In this document: one piece after another, positions 1 through 5,054 of the stretch
Layout: each line of letters opens with the position of its first letter
How positions within the stretch are numbered: position 1 is the first letter of the stretch
Program-made: the position numbers and the translations under genes
Notes under the pieces: model-generated
What the model saw: only the letters and a program-made list of their open reading frames with translations
Database searches by the model: none
What the model was told of the DNA's origin: nothing
Assembly: GCA_030429785.1 (NCBI GenBank)
Contig: JAUIEQ010000054.1
Coordinates: 1-5,771 of the forward strand
DNA: 5,771 nucleotides
Source of the DNA: a bacterium
GTDB lineage: Bacteria; Patescibacteriota; Patescibacteriia; S139-126; S139-133
Reading direction: 5' to 3'

Positions 1-2
1 CT

Positions 3-332
3 GAACTGAAACGCCGGGGAGTTAGGCCGGTTCACAATATCGTGGGCACATCAGGCAACGGCGAAATCAAAAAAGGTGATGATGGTGAGTTCTTCATCGT
101 CACCCCGAACGAACACTATGACCGCGTTTCGTACAGGTCACGAAGAGTTTGTGCAGGCGATGTGGTGCACATCTATGGATGTACCACCCACTGGGGGCCT
201 AATGGATACTCGCAAGTATCCAAAGATCCCAAAACCAGCTTCATTGTCCCTAGTGAATTGGATTTCACCCAGAGAGAGTTGGATATCTGGGAGCAAATCC
301 GGAAAGGTTGTATCAAAACAGTCAAAAACTGA
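3..332 (+). CDS. 3' end of an unrecognised protein gene (5' partial)
   Basis: The reading frame is open from the left edge of the window to a TGA stop, so this is probably the last ~109 codons of a longer gene. A GTG at 42 could start a 96-residue protein, but no convincing Shine-Dalgarno precedes it and coding-like sequence continues upstream. The product looks soluble, with no membrane segment. A short His/Cys-rich stretch, HIYGCTTHWGPNGY, lies at about residues 44-57 counted from the GTG; it could bind metal or be structural, and I do not recognise the family. The C-terminal ~25 residues look helical and charged. GC is about 49% by hand count, against roughly 37-45% in the rest of the window, which may indicate transfer or a different expression class. 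A terminator follows 13 bases after the stop, so this is the last gene of its transcript. It converges on the TyrA-PheA gene. Confidence 0.65.
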   Translation, partial: ELKRRGVRPVHNIVGTSGNGEIKKGDDGEFFIVTPNEHYDRVSYRSRRVCAGDVVHIYGCTTHWGPNGYSQVSKDPKTSFIVPSELDFTQRELDIWEQIRKGCIKTVKN

Positions 333-345
333 CAACAACCTCCAA

Positions 346-379
346 GGCCAGCCGCGTAATGCAGCTGGCCCTTCTTTTT
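346..379 (+). terminator. Factor-independent terminator after the partial gene
   Basis: A perfect 7-bp GC-rich stem, GGCCAGC (346-352) with GCTGGCC (364-370), encloses an 11-base loop and is followed by CTTCTTTTT. The T tract exists only on the + strand, so it ends the transcript of the upstream partial gene. Confidence 0.85.
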
Positions 380-397
380 GAAATATATTTATAGATT

Positions 398-415
398 TTA
401 CAATTTTTATTGTAA
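398..415 (-). terminator. Weak AT-rich hairpin downstream of the TyrA-PheA gene
   Basis: TTACAAT (398-404) and ATTGTAA (409-415) form a 7-bp stem with a 4-base T loop, 24 bases past the stop of the - strand fusion gene. No clean U tract follows on the - strand, so a role in termination is only a guess. No better terminator for that gene is visible in the convergent gap. Confidence 0.25.
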
Positions 416-438
416 CCTTTATAGCAATCAAAAAACTT

Positions 439-1773
439 TTACTGCTTCAACCACAAAAACGTAGTAAAATTCATTTTCATATCTTGCAGTCGCTCATCTA
501 TAATTTGCAAACCATAATACGTCGCACAAATCTCAGGACCCATAAAAGCAATTGTCTTGTCGAGCTTTCCGCTACCCAGCGCAGCCGCTACAGCTGCATT
601 GTCGATCAAGTTACCCGTTCCACTCATCTGCTTGAGATCTGGATATTTGTACTGCAATGTCTGGTGGCACTGCGCAAGCGCCTGAGGATGCGACATGATC
701 GCGGTTAATTGCTTTGGGTCTACGCCTGGATAGGTCATCAAGTAATGACTAACCAAAAACTCAAACTCTTCAACAATATGACATTGATACTGCGCCAGTG
801 CATGCACAGTTTCACGCACTGTTCCACCAATAGCATTTTGCATCGCCACTTGCCCGTAATCAATCTCACCATTGTGCAGCGCACGCAACACGCGCTTGGA
901 AGTATACAAATACTTAATGTCATAATCCGTAATACCCACTGCTTCACAATGCTCCTGACACGCTGCGTCATTAAAACTCCCCTTGCCTCCTTGCACACCA
1001 ATCACTCGTCGTGTTGATTTTGTTGGACGCACAGCCAACTTGCCAGCTACTGTATCAAGTGAGCGTTCTAGTTTTTGTCGCATGGCTTTTGTGTATGGAT
1101 TGTATGCTTGCAAATCAGAAAACAACTGCCAGGTATCATTAGCTGTTTGCTCTTTGACGTCCAGAAGCGATGCAAAACCTTTGGTATCAATCGGCGTTGC
1201 AGCAAGTTTCATATTATCAAGCACACGCCCAACAAAATGCGTAACACCTTGTGAATATGCTGCGTACGTATCATGTTGCTTGGGCGAGAGCGTCACAACA
1301 GCAAGGTCTAGTTTGGCAAAAAACTGCTTCCACCATGCAAACACTTTTTTGCGAGCTGACATATTATGCATCACCATTGGCAAATGAGCCACTGACTCAG
1401 CCGCGCTATCAGGACCAAACATCGGATGCGTCAGTATGACGTCGATGCGTGCATCTGCAAAATACTGAGCACATACTTTTTGTGCGTGCGTCTTAACTGA
1501 CAACACATCCATTACTGTTGTACCAGGACGAATATGCGCTACTGATTTTTTGACTGCTGCAGCAAACTTCCTGATCGGCACAGCAAATATAACAACATCA
1601 GATTCAAATACGTGCTTGTAAGAAACTTGCTTAACTCCTTGTGGTAATTTCTTAATAGTCTTTGTATCATACACAATAACTACAAAATGTTCTGACAGAA
1701 TACGCGCCCAGAATAATCCAAAGCGCCCACAGCCAATAATACTAATAGTTTTTGGTGAATATGATGATGGCAT
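439..1773 (-). CDS. Fused prephenate dehydrogenase - prephenate dehydratase
   Basis: A 444-residue cytosolic protein with two domains. The N-terminal half (about 1-245) is a TyrA-type prephenate dehydrogenase, which oxidises and decarboxylates prephenate to 4-hydroxyphenylpyruvate. It shows a Rossmann motif GCGRFG at 14-19, DVLSVK at 89-94, and HPMFGP at 116-121, which should carry the catalytic His. After a short basic linker, residues ~256-444 are a prephenate dehydratase making phenylpyruvate: GKGSF at 263-267, Asn313 in the PIEN-like position (here AMQN), SHPQALAQC at 361-369, and TTF at 437-439 where the family normally has TRF. The protein ends right after this motif, so no ACT regulatory domain is present, and no chorismate mutase domain is present either. 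The ATG at 1773 sits just before the first beta strand, although no Shine-Dalgarno is visible. I leave the symbol blank because the gene is a tyrA/pheA fusion. The domain calls are confident; activity is inferred. Confidence 0.88.
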   Translation of the reverse strand: MPSSYSPKTISIIGCGRFGLFWARILSEHFVVIVYDTKTIKKLPQGVKQVSYKHVFESDVVIFAVPIRKFAAAVKKSVAHIRPGTTVMDVLSVKTHAQKVCAQYFADARIDVILTHPMFGPDSAAESVAHLPMVMHNMSARKKVFAWWKQFFAKLDLAVVTLSPKQHDTYAAYSQGVTHFVGRVLDNMKLAATPIDTKGFASLLDVKEQTANDTWQLFSDLQAYNPYTKAMRQKLERSLDTVAGKLAVRPTKSTRRVIGVQGGKGSFNDAACQEHCEAVGITDYDIKYLYTSKRVLRALHNGEIDYGQVAMQNAIGGTVRETVHALAQYQCHIVEEFEFLVSHYLMTYPGVDPKQLTAIMSHPQALAQCHQTLQYKYPDLKQMSGTGNLIDNAAVAAALGSGKLDKTIAFMGPEICATYYGLQIIDERLQDMKMNFTTFLWLKQ

Positions 1774-1785
1774 ATAACAACAAAC

Positions 1786-1820
1786 AATAATAAAACCATC
1801 TACCTACAGCAGATGGATTT
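1786..1820 (-). terminator. Possible intrinsic terminator inside the TyrA-PheA leader
   Basis: On the - strand the arms at 1811-1816 and 1796-1801 form a 6-bp stem with a 9-base loop. Beyond one mismatch, three A-T pairs (1818-1820 with 1792-1794) extend it, and it runs into TTTTATTATTG. It lies 13-22 bases before the fusion gene start, where an attenuator would sit. The stem is short and the U tract is interrupted, so termination efficiency is uncertain. Confidence 0.4.
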
Positions 1821-1855
1821 CGCGACAACAAAACTCACACGAGCTTTTTGCCGCG
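1821..1855 (-). other. Strong hairpin in the TyrA-PheA leader
   Basis: The arms 1821-1836 and 1841-1855 pair almost completely around the 4-base loop ACAC (+ strand). There are four GC pairs at the base, three at the tip, and one mismatch, one bulge and GU pairs in between when read as - strand RNA. It directly abuts the 1856-1888 hairpin on one side and the terminator-like hairpin on the other. It has no U tract of its own, so it is more likely a regulatory stem than a terminator. Confidence 0.55.
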
Positions 1856-1957
1856 CTATCTAAAGTACAATACTACTAAACTAGATAGACTCTTCATATA
1901 TGTATCACCACTGTATCATGCTTGTGCTTGACTGTCCATCACTAGAACTCCAAAAAG

Positions 1958-2017
1958 CTAATACAGACAGCAAGTAGTTTTTTGAAAAATCAAAACAAAC
2001 AAAAACTTTCTCAGCAA
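1958..2017 (-). CDS. Possible 19-residue Phe/Tyr leader peptide
   Basis: A perfect AAGGAG (2022-2027, - strand) sits four bases before a TTG that opens a 19-codon frame ending in TAG. The peptide would be MLRKFLFVLIFQKTTCCLY, with Phe at 5, 7 and 11 and Tyr as its last residue. Its stop codon overlaps the 1951-1959 segment that can pair with the downstream hairpin arm. This would suit a ribosome-stalling leader for a phenylalanine/tyrosine gene. Cautions: the start is TTG with short spacing, the Phe codons come from a T-rich tract, and another overlapping frame is also open. It is less certain than a normal gene call. Confidence 0.3.
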   Translation of the reverse strand: MLRKFLFVLIFQKTTCCLY

Positions 2018-2025
2018 CCAACTCC

Positions 2026-2053
2026 TTGACAAATCACCGTATACTGGTATGAT
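2026..2053 (+). promoter_or_regulatory. Sigma70-type promoter of the three-gene operon
   Basis: TTGACA (2026-2031), a 16-base spacer, then TATGAT (2048-2053) with an upstream TG that makes an extended -10. Transcription should begin near 2060, leaving a 5' untranslated region of about 45 bases before the ATG at 2105. The -35 is perfect and the -10 has one mismatch, so this should be a strong promoter. Confidence 0.8.
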
Positions 2054-2078
2054 AGCGTATTGTTTTTGAACATTACAA
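2049..2078 (-). promoter_or_regulatory. Possible divergent promoter for the TyrA-PheA leader
   Basis: On the - strand, TTGTAA (+ positions 2073-2078), an 18-base spacer and TATCAT (2049-2054) resemble a sigma70 promoter. Its -10 is the complement of the + strand -10 shifted by one base. The predicted start near 2042 lies about 15 bases before the AAGGAG of the leader peptide. The -35 is weak (4 of 6), so this is tentative. Confidence 0.35.
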
Positions 2079-2104
2079 TCATATACAAATTGAAAGGACT
2101 TGTC

Positions 2105-2518
2105 ATGAAAATTGCACAAATAGTTGAGAAACTACGACCGTTTGACTTCGAGGTAAAAACTTCTGATCATTACTGCCAGGTATTACTCAATGATGTCTTG
2201 TGGTTGGTTATCAACAACGTAGACGGTTCTGTCGACATCCACATCACTCGAAACAATACATTTGAATATCACCTAACAATACCTGAGAAGGCTTTTAAAA
2301 AGTTCTACAATACCTGTTACGAATGCCGACAAATGGGAAACTTGCTATGCTTTGCAAAAGACATATCGCTCAATAAAAGCCATGAGATACGTTTTTTACG
2401 ACCTACTAGCTATATTGCTATTAAAACAGCCCAGTTACCATACACGCCCATTGAACTAAACGAAAAACAAAGCAACCTACTCATGAGCGTGCTCAAAATC
2501 ATTCATGAAAACTTATAA
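2105..2518 (+). CDS. Small protein of unknown function, first gene of a three-gene operon
   Basis: A 137-residue protein I do not recognise. The ATG at 2105 is preferred because AAAGGA (2093-2098) lies six bases upstream. An in-frame TTG at 2060 would add 15 residues but lies at the predicted transcription start and has no ribosome binding site. There is no signal peptide or membrane segment, so it is likely cytosolic. It begins with a helix-like MKIAQIVEKL, followed by alternating hydrophobic strand-like stretches (25-36, 43-48, 54-59), a CxxC pair at Cys71 and Cys74 with Cys82 nearby, and a C-terminal amphipathic helix (about 119-137). The Cys pair could bind metal or form a disulfide; no third or fourth ligand pattern is clear. 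Twelve bases separate it from the next gene. Size and layout resemble the two following proteins. Confidence 0.8.
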   Translation: MKIAQIVEKLRPFDFEVKTSDHYCQVLLNDVLWLVINNVDGSVDIHITRNNTFEYHLTIPEKAFKKFYNTCYECRQMGNLLCFAKDISLNKSHEIRFLRPTSYIAIKTAQLPYTPIELNEKQSNLLMSVLKIIHENL

Positions 2519-2530
2519 TAAGGAGAAAAG

Positions 2531-2953
2531 ATGAAAATACGTGGGATCAACATCAGACAGTTAATGACTGTACTAGAAGGCACACTTCCTCCCATTCAAT
2601 CGCTTGAAGGAATTCACGTTATTGAATGCAAAAAAAACGAACTGTCTATTGTTATTCATGAAGCAGGTCAATGCATTGAAATACAGCAGCATTCAACCAA
2701 TTTTGCCATTGGCTTTGCTTACATCAATCGCCTCCAAGAACTGTTCGCAAAAATCCCTGATACAATTGACGGGATTGGCATGAAATATGATGATTGTGAA
2801 GAAATCAAACACAATCGCACAAACAGCGGATGGTTCATCATTGTGCCAAAACATCCAATGACTGACTCAGACGAAAAATTATCCTTCAGTCGAATTATCG
2901 CCAAAGACACCCTAGCCCCTGTGCTCTGGGCCATAAACCAATCTCTTAGGTAG
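2531..2953 (+). CDS. Small protein of unknown function, second gene of the operon
   Basis: A 140-residue, probably cytosolic protein with no family I can name. The start is secure: TAAGGAG (2519-2525) lies five bases before the ATG. Visible layout: an N-terminal helix-like stretch (about 7-16), strands near 28-33 and 38-43, a hydrophobic segment 57-63 leading into a helix with LQELF (68-72), an acidic DDCEE (87-91), a strand ending in IVP (WFIIVP, 101-106), and a C-terminal helix (about 126-139). The order of these elements matches the third protein, where FVINIP, an acidic patch and a C-terminal helix fall at equivalent places, suggesting distant paralogy. There is no transmembrane segment or signal peptide. 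It is co-transcribed with its neighbours, judging by the short gaps and a single promoter and terminator. Confidence 0.82.
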   Translation: MKIRGINIRQLMTVLEGTLPPIQSLEGIHVIECKKNELSIVIHEAGQCIEIQQHSTNFAIGFAYINRLQELFAKIPDTIDGIGMKYDDCEEIKHNRTNSGWFIIVPKHPMTDSDEKLSFSRIIAKDTLAPVLWAINQSLR

Positions 2954-2975
2954 CTAGAAAAGGTCAGGGAAAATC

Positions 2976-3452
2976 ATGACACAACCTATTCTCAAAACAA
3001 TACGAGTTCCATTCCAAAAATATGTTCTCAAACTTGCCGCACAGCGAGTGGGTCATTTTGTTGCAATCGAATTCCCAAGCAGCCTCAGAAAAAAGCAAAT
3101 TCTCCTGCTCAACATGCAAACTCATGAGATGTCACTCAAATTAGGCTTCGGAGTCGGCATAGATGGAGTGATTATAGATAAACAATGGTGTGATAGTTTT
3201 TTTGAATTACTCAAACAATTCGATGCATCGCATGACTCAATTACCATTGTAAATATTCGCGCAGAAGATATCATGGAAGAACCAACGATCCAGCATGGCG
3301 CCGATAGCATTACTCGTGACTTTGTAATCAATATTCCAACCTTGAGCAAAGATCGATCATACTGCTCAATTAACCGTTCTGGTATTCCTATGCTCGAAAC
3401 TATCATGCGCTTTGCGTTTGACACACTCATTCCCGCTCCGCCAACCAAATAA
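2976..3452 (+). CDS. Small protein of unknown function, third gene of the operon
   Basis: A 158-residue, probably cytosolic protein that I do not recognise. An AGGGA (2966-2970) five bases upstream supports the ATG at 2976; the gap from the previous stop is 22 bases. It has a basic N-terminus, strand-like stretches at 27-33 and 42-46, a hydrophobic glycine-rich segment (55-67), a helix with FFELLK (75-80), the acidic AEDIMEE (96-102), a strand FVINIP (116-121), and a final helix (about 137-151) before a proline-rich tail. This order parallels the second protein, and more loosely the first. A clear terminator follows immediately after the stop, ending the operon. Nothing in the sequence indicates enzymatic motifs; a structural, binding or adaptor role is as likely as any. 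Confidence 0.82.
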   Translation: MTQPILKTIRVPFQKYVLKLAAQRVGHFVAIEFPSSLRKKQILLLNMQTHEMSLKLGFGVGIDGVIIDKQWCDSFFELLKQFDASHDSITIVNIRAEDIMEEPTIQHGADSITRDFVINIPTLSKDRSYCSINRSGIPMLETIMRFAFDTLIPAPPTK

Positions 3453-3475
3453 ACTCCCAAATCATGGGAGTTTTT
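3451..3475 (+). terminator. Factor-independent terminator of the three-gene operon
   Basis: A perfect 9-bp stem (3451-3459 with 3465-3473; core ACTCCCA / TGGGAGT), loop AATCA, running into TTTTT. It overlaps the last two bases of the stop codon of the third gene. Confidence 0.9.
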
Positions 3476-3539
3476 AAATACCTATACGTAACACTATTTC
3501 AATGTAGCATTGATACACAACCATACAATGATGTGTAAT

Positions 3540-3564
3540 AAAAAACCGGATACGCAATCCGGTT
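3540..3564 (-). terminator. Factor-independent terminator of the M50 / 179-residue unit
   Basis: A perfect 8-bp stem, AACCGGAT (3544-3551) with ATCCGGTT (3557-3564), loop ACGCA. On the - strand it is followed by TTTTTT (3545-3540), 10 bases past the stop of the 179-residue gene. With the + strand terminator at 3451-3475 it insulates two convergent operons. Confidence 0.9.
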
Positions 3565-3574
3565 GATACTGTAG

Positions 3575-4114
3575 TTAGCCAGTATGTGCCATAGCTTCGC
3601 AATGTATCTTACGAAACGAATACAGCACATTAAACAGCTTGTACTTATGTAAGCTGGTTTTCATACCAAAACCTACATTAAATCGCTTGTGAGATTCAAA
3701 ATGGTTAACAAACTGTATATAATTATCATGAACAGGCGGTGCTACTACGCCACGTATCTGTACACATAGATCAATTTTTTTGTTACGAAGACGCAGTAGT
3801 GTTTGCCACAAAGCTCCAAATGGCACAAACTCACGAACATACTCAAACTCAAGCTGATGCATATGATGACTGAGCAAAAACCCATACTCAGTATCATGAC
3901 TACAGACAGAAATCTTTGGAAAACAATTCCGTGACTCAAAATGACGGCCAAGCGCTTCAATAGTTCGAATATCTTCATCTGCAAAAACAAAGTCAATAAA
4001 CGGAGATAGCAATCCACATTCATCAACATTGGTTGTTGTACATACCTGCAACGGATCTACTTGCAGTACCGCTACTGCAGTCTGCTCAGTTTCACATTCA
4101 ATGCGCAGATTCAT
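3575..4114 (-). CDS. Soluble Cys/His-rich protein of unknown function downstream of an M50 protease
   Basis: A 179-residue protein I do not recognise. The start is well supported by AAGGAG (4121-4126) six bases before the ATG. No signal peptide or membrane helix is visible, so it should be cytosolic. It is rich in Cys (7), His (11) and aromatics; the Cys are spread out (7, 25, 33, 64, 71, 117, 172) without a zinc-finger spacing. The tetrapeptide HFES occurs twice, at 58-61 and 138-141, each time followed three residues later by Phe and then a strand-like stretch, hinting at two related halves. It lies 34 bases behind the M50 protease gene on the same strand and shares its terminator, so the two are probably co-expressed. 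It could be a cytosolic partner of the protease, but with no membrane segment it is unlikely to be an intramembrane substrate itself. Confidence 0.8.
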   Translation of the reverse strand: MNLRIECETEQTAVAVLQVDPLQVCTTTNVDECGLLSPFIDFVFADEDIRTIEALGRHFESRNCFPKISVCSHDTEYGFLLSHHMHQLEFEYVREFVPFGALWQTLLRLRNKKIDLCVQIRGVVAPPVHDNYIQFVNHFESHKRFNVGFGMKTSLHKYKLFNVLYSFRKIHCEAMAHTG

Positions 4115-4148
4115 TCACAGCTCCTTGTGATGTTATAAGACAGTTAGA

Positions 4149-4943
4149 TTAACTACGATTAGTATGTGTAATCGGACGGTACAACTGCGTATACCAATAC
4201 CCAAATAACAATACAGCAAAACTTGCAATACTATAAAACCTCAAGTACTGACTTGGCAGCACACCATACACAAAAACGCCACCATCAAAAAAAGCAAGTG
4301 GCAATGAATTCATTATCGTAAATCCGATCGACAGACCGATTACTACGTTCAAATATTTTTTCAAACTACCAGTTGAGCTTGCAATTACTTTTGAAATAGC
4401 AACTGGTCCCATTGTGCTGTTGTCCTTTTTACCAAACAGCTCTCTAGAGACTACTGCAGCACAAACCATCGACATGAGCGGAAACACATATACAGACATC
4501 CACGTTCGCTCAAAAACAATACCAACTGTCAGTAGCCCCAATATCCAATTGTATATCCGTTGACGTTTGGTTTGATCTCGCAGACCAAAAACCATCCATT
4601 GCAACACAAGCACCAACAACGCCAGTACTATAGTAACCCAGATCCCAGCAGCTGCAATATCCATCGCTACAACAAATGAAGCAACTTGCATCAGCGATGC
4701 TTTGTCAGCCTCAAGTTCCACATATCCCATCGCCAACCAAGGTGACAAAGTAACCGGCGCATCAAAGTACTGAGACTCAAACTCAACGACCGGATACACC
4801 GGCAAACCAATCATGATGTGCTGTATACCAACACCATGCTCTTTTGCTGCAAACGCGTGACCCAGCTCATGCGCGATAATCAAAAACCCAATCGTACAAA
4901 CAACAACAACGATTTTGTACGCTTTCTGTGCGAAGTGCATCAT
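4149..4943 (-). CDS. M50-family (site-2-type) membrane metalloprotease without PDZ domain
   Basis: A 264-residue integral membrane protein. Residues ~10-30 form the first membrane helix and carry the zinc motif HELGH (25-29). The second half of the site is NSLPLAFFDGG (212-222), where Asp220 should be the third zinc ligand. Between them are a strand-like segment ending in SPW..MGYV (67-75), helices near 87-118, 133-165 and 196-218, and MGPVAI (178-183), equivalent to the GPVGI found in this family. A last helix spans about 236-254. Nothing between the two motifs looks like the PDZ domain of RseP. Family members cut transmembrane segments of regulators; the substrate is unknown here. AGGAG (4951-4955) seven bases upstream supports the ATG at 4943, with a second ATG adjoining. 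Where the related protein downstream of its GIW has Ala-Asn, this one has Val-Thr. It heads an operon with the 179-residue gene. Confidence 0.88.
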   Translation of the reverse strand: MMHFAQKAYKIVVVVCTIGFLIIAHELGHAFAAKEHGVGIQHIMIGLPVYPVVEFESQYFDAPVTLSPWLAMGYVELEADKASLMQVASFVVAMDIAAAGIWVTIVLALLVLVLQWMVFGLRDQTKRQRIYNWILGLLTVGIVFERTWMSVYVFPLMSMVCAAVVSRELFGKKDNSTMGPVAISKVIASSTGSLKKYLNVVIGLSIGFTIMNSLPLAFFDGGVFVYGVLPSQYLRFYSIASFAVLLFGYWYTQLYRPITHTNRS

Positions 4944-4994
4944 ACGCTCTCTCCTGTATTAGCCATGTGGTAAATTGTCAAAATACAATATCAC

Positions 4995-5023
4995 ACTCTA
5001 CCAGAGTTACATATACCTGTCAA
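4995..5023 (-). promoter_or_regulatory. Promoter for the 264-residue M50 gene
   Basis: On the - strand, TTGACA (5018-5023), a 17-base spacer and TAGAGT (4995-5000) with an upstream TG. The start would be near 4988, about 45 bases before the ATG. The -35 lies within the U tract of the upstream gene's terminator. The -10 matches 4 of 6 consensus bases. Confidence 0.55.
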
Positions 5024-5050
5024 AAAATAAAAGGATGCTTCTGCATCCTT
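5020..5050 (-). terminator. Factor-independent terminator of the second M50 gene
   Basis: A perfect 8-bp stem, AAGGATGC (5031-5038) with GCATCCTT (5043-5050), loop TTCT. On the - strand it is followed by TTTTATTTTTT, beginning inside the stem's last pairs. It lies five bases past the stop at 5055, so the two M50 genes are mostly separate transcripts. Confidence 0.88.
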
Positions 5051-5054
5051 ATCA

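Larger units (their letters stand above)
1774..2042 (-). promoter_or_regulatory. Long structured leader of the TyrA-PheA gene, possible attenuator
   Basis: About 270 bases separate the start codon from the best upstream - strand promoter. Read on the - strand, the segment holds an AAGGAG site with a short ORF, then three hairpins with almost no gap between them: a 7-bp stem (1856-1862 with 1882-1888), a long stem of about 14 pairs with small defects (1821-1836 with 1841-1855), and a 6-bp stem (1796-1801 with 1811-1816) followed by TTTTATTATT. The first arm of the middle hairpin can instead pair for 9 bp with 1951-1959. Leader peptide, competing stems and a terminal U-rich hairpin ahead of an amino acid biosynthesis gene form the classical arrangement of transcription attenuation. 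It matches no riboswitch I know, and the T-box consensus is absent. Regulation is inferred. Confidence 0.4.

Noticed and set aside
330..332. TGA recoded as glycine (Gracilibacteria/Absconditabacteria code)
   Set aside because: The TGA is followed 13 bases later by a terminator stem and no gene here has an internal TGA, so it acts as a stop.
983..1387. 134-codon + strand ORF
   Set aside because: It lies antisense to well-conserved TyrA-PheA coding sequence and has no ribosome binding site or protein-like pattern.
1856..1897. A 13-codon - strand ORF, MKSLSSLVVLYFR, ending next to the strong hairpin and containing adjacent Tyr-Phe codons
   Set aside because: It has only a weak GGTGA upstream and lies within a hairpin stem; the 1958-2017 ORF has a far better ribosome binding site. 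It remains a possible alternative leader peptide.
1916..1939. A 7-residue - strand ORF (MDSQAQA) with GGAG eight bases upstream
   Set aside because: No aromatic codons and too short to judge; it may reflect chance.
1774..2042. T-box riboswitch controlling the TyrA-PheA gene
   Set aside because: The conserved T-box bulge sequence (UGGN-containing, GGUGG...GCG) is not found on the - strand.
2060..2104. TTG start extending the first gene of the operon by 15 codons
   Set aside because: The TTG lies at the predicted transcription start and has no ribosome binding site, whereas the ATG at 2105 has AAAGGA at ideal spacing.
3122..3460. 112-codon - strand ORF
   Set aside because: Antisense to the third operon gene, whose start, ribosome site and terminator are all supported.
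3514..3537. Inverted repeat TACACA / TGTGTA between the two convergent operons
   Set aside because: Six weak pairs with a 12-base loop and no associated signal; likely chance.
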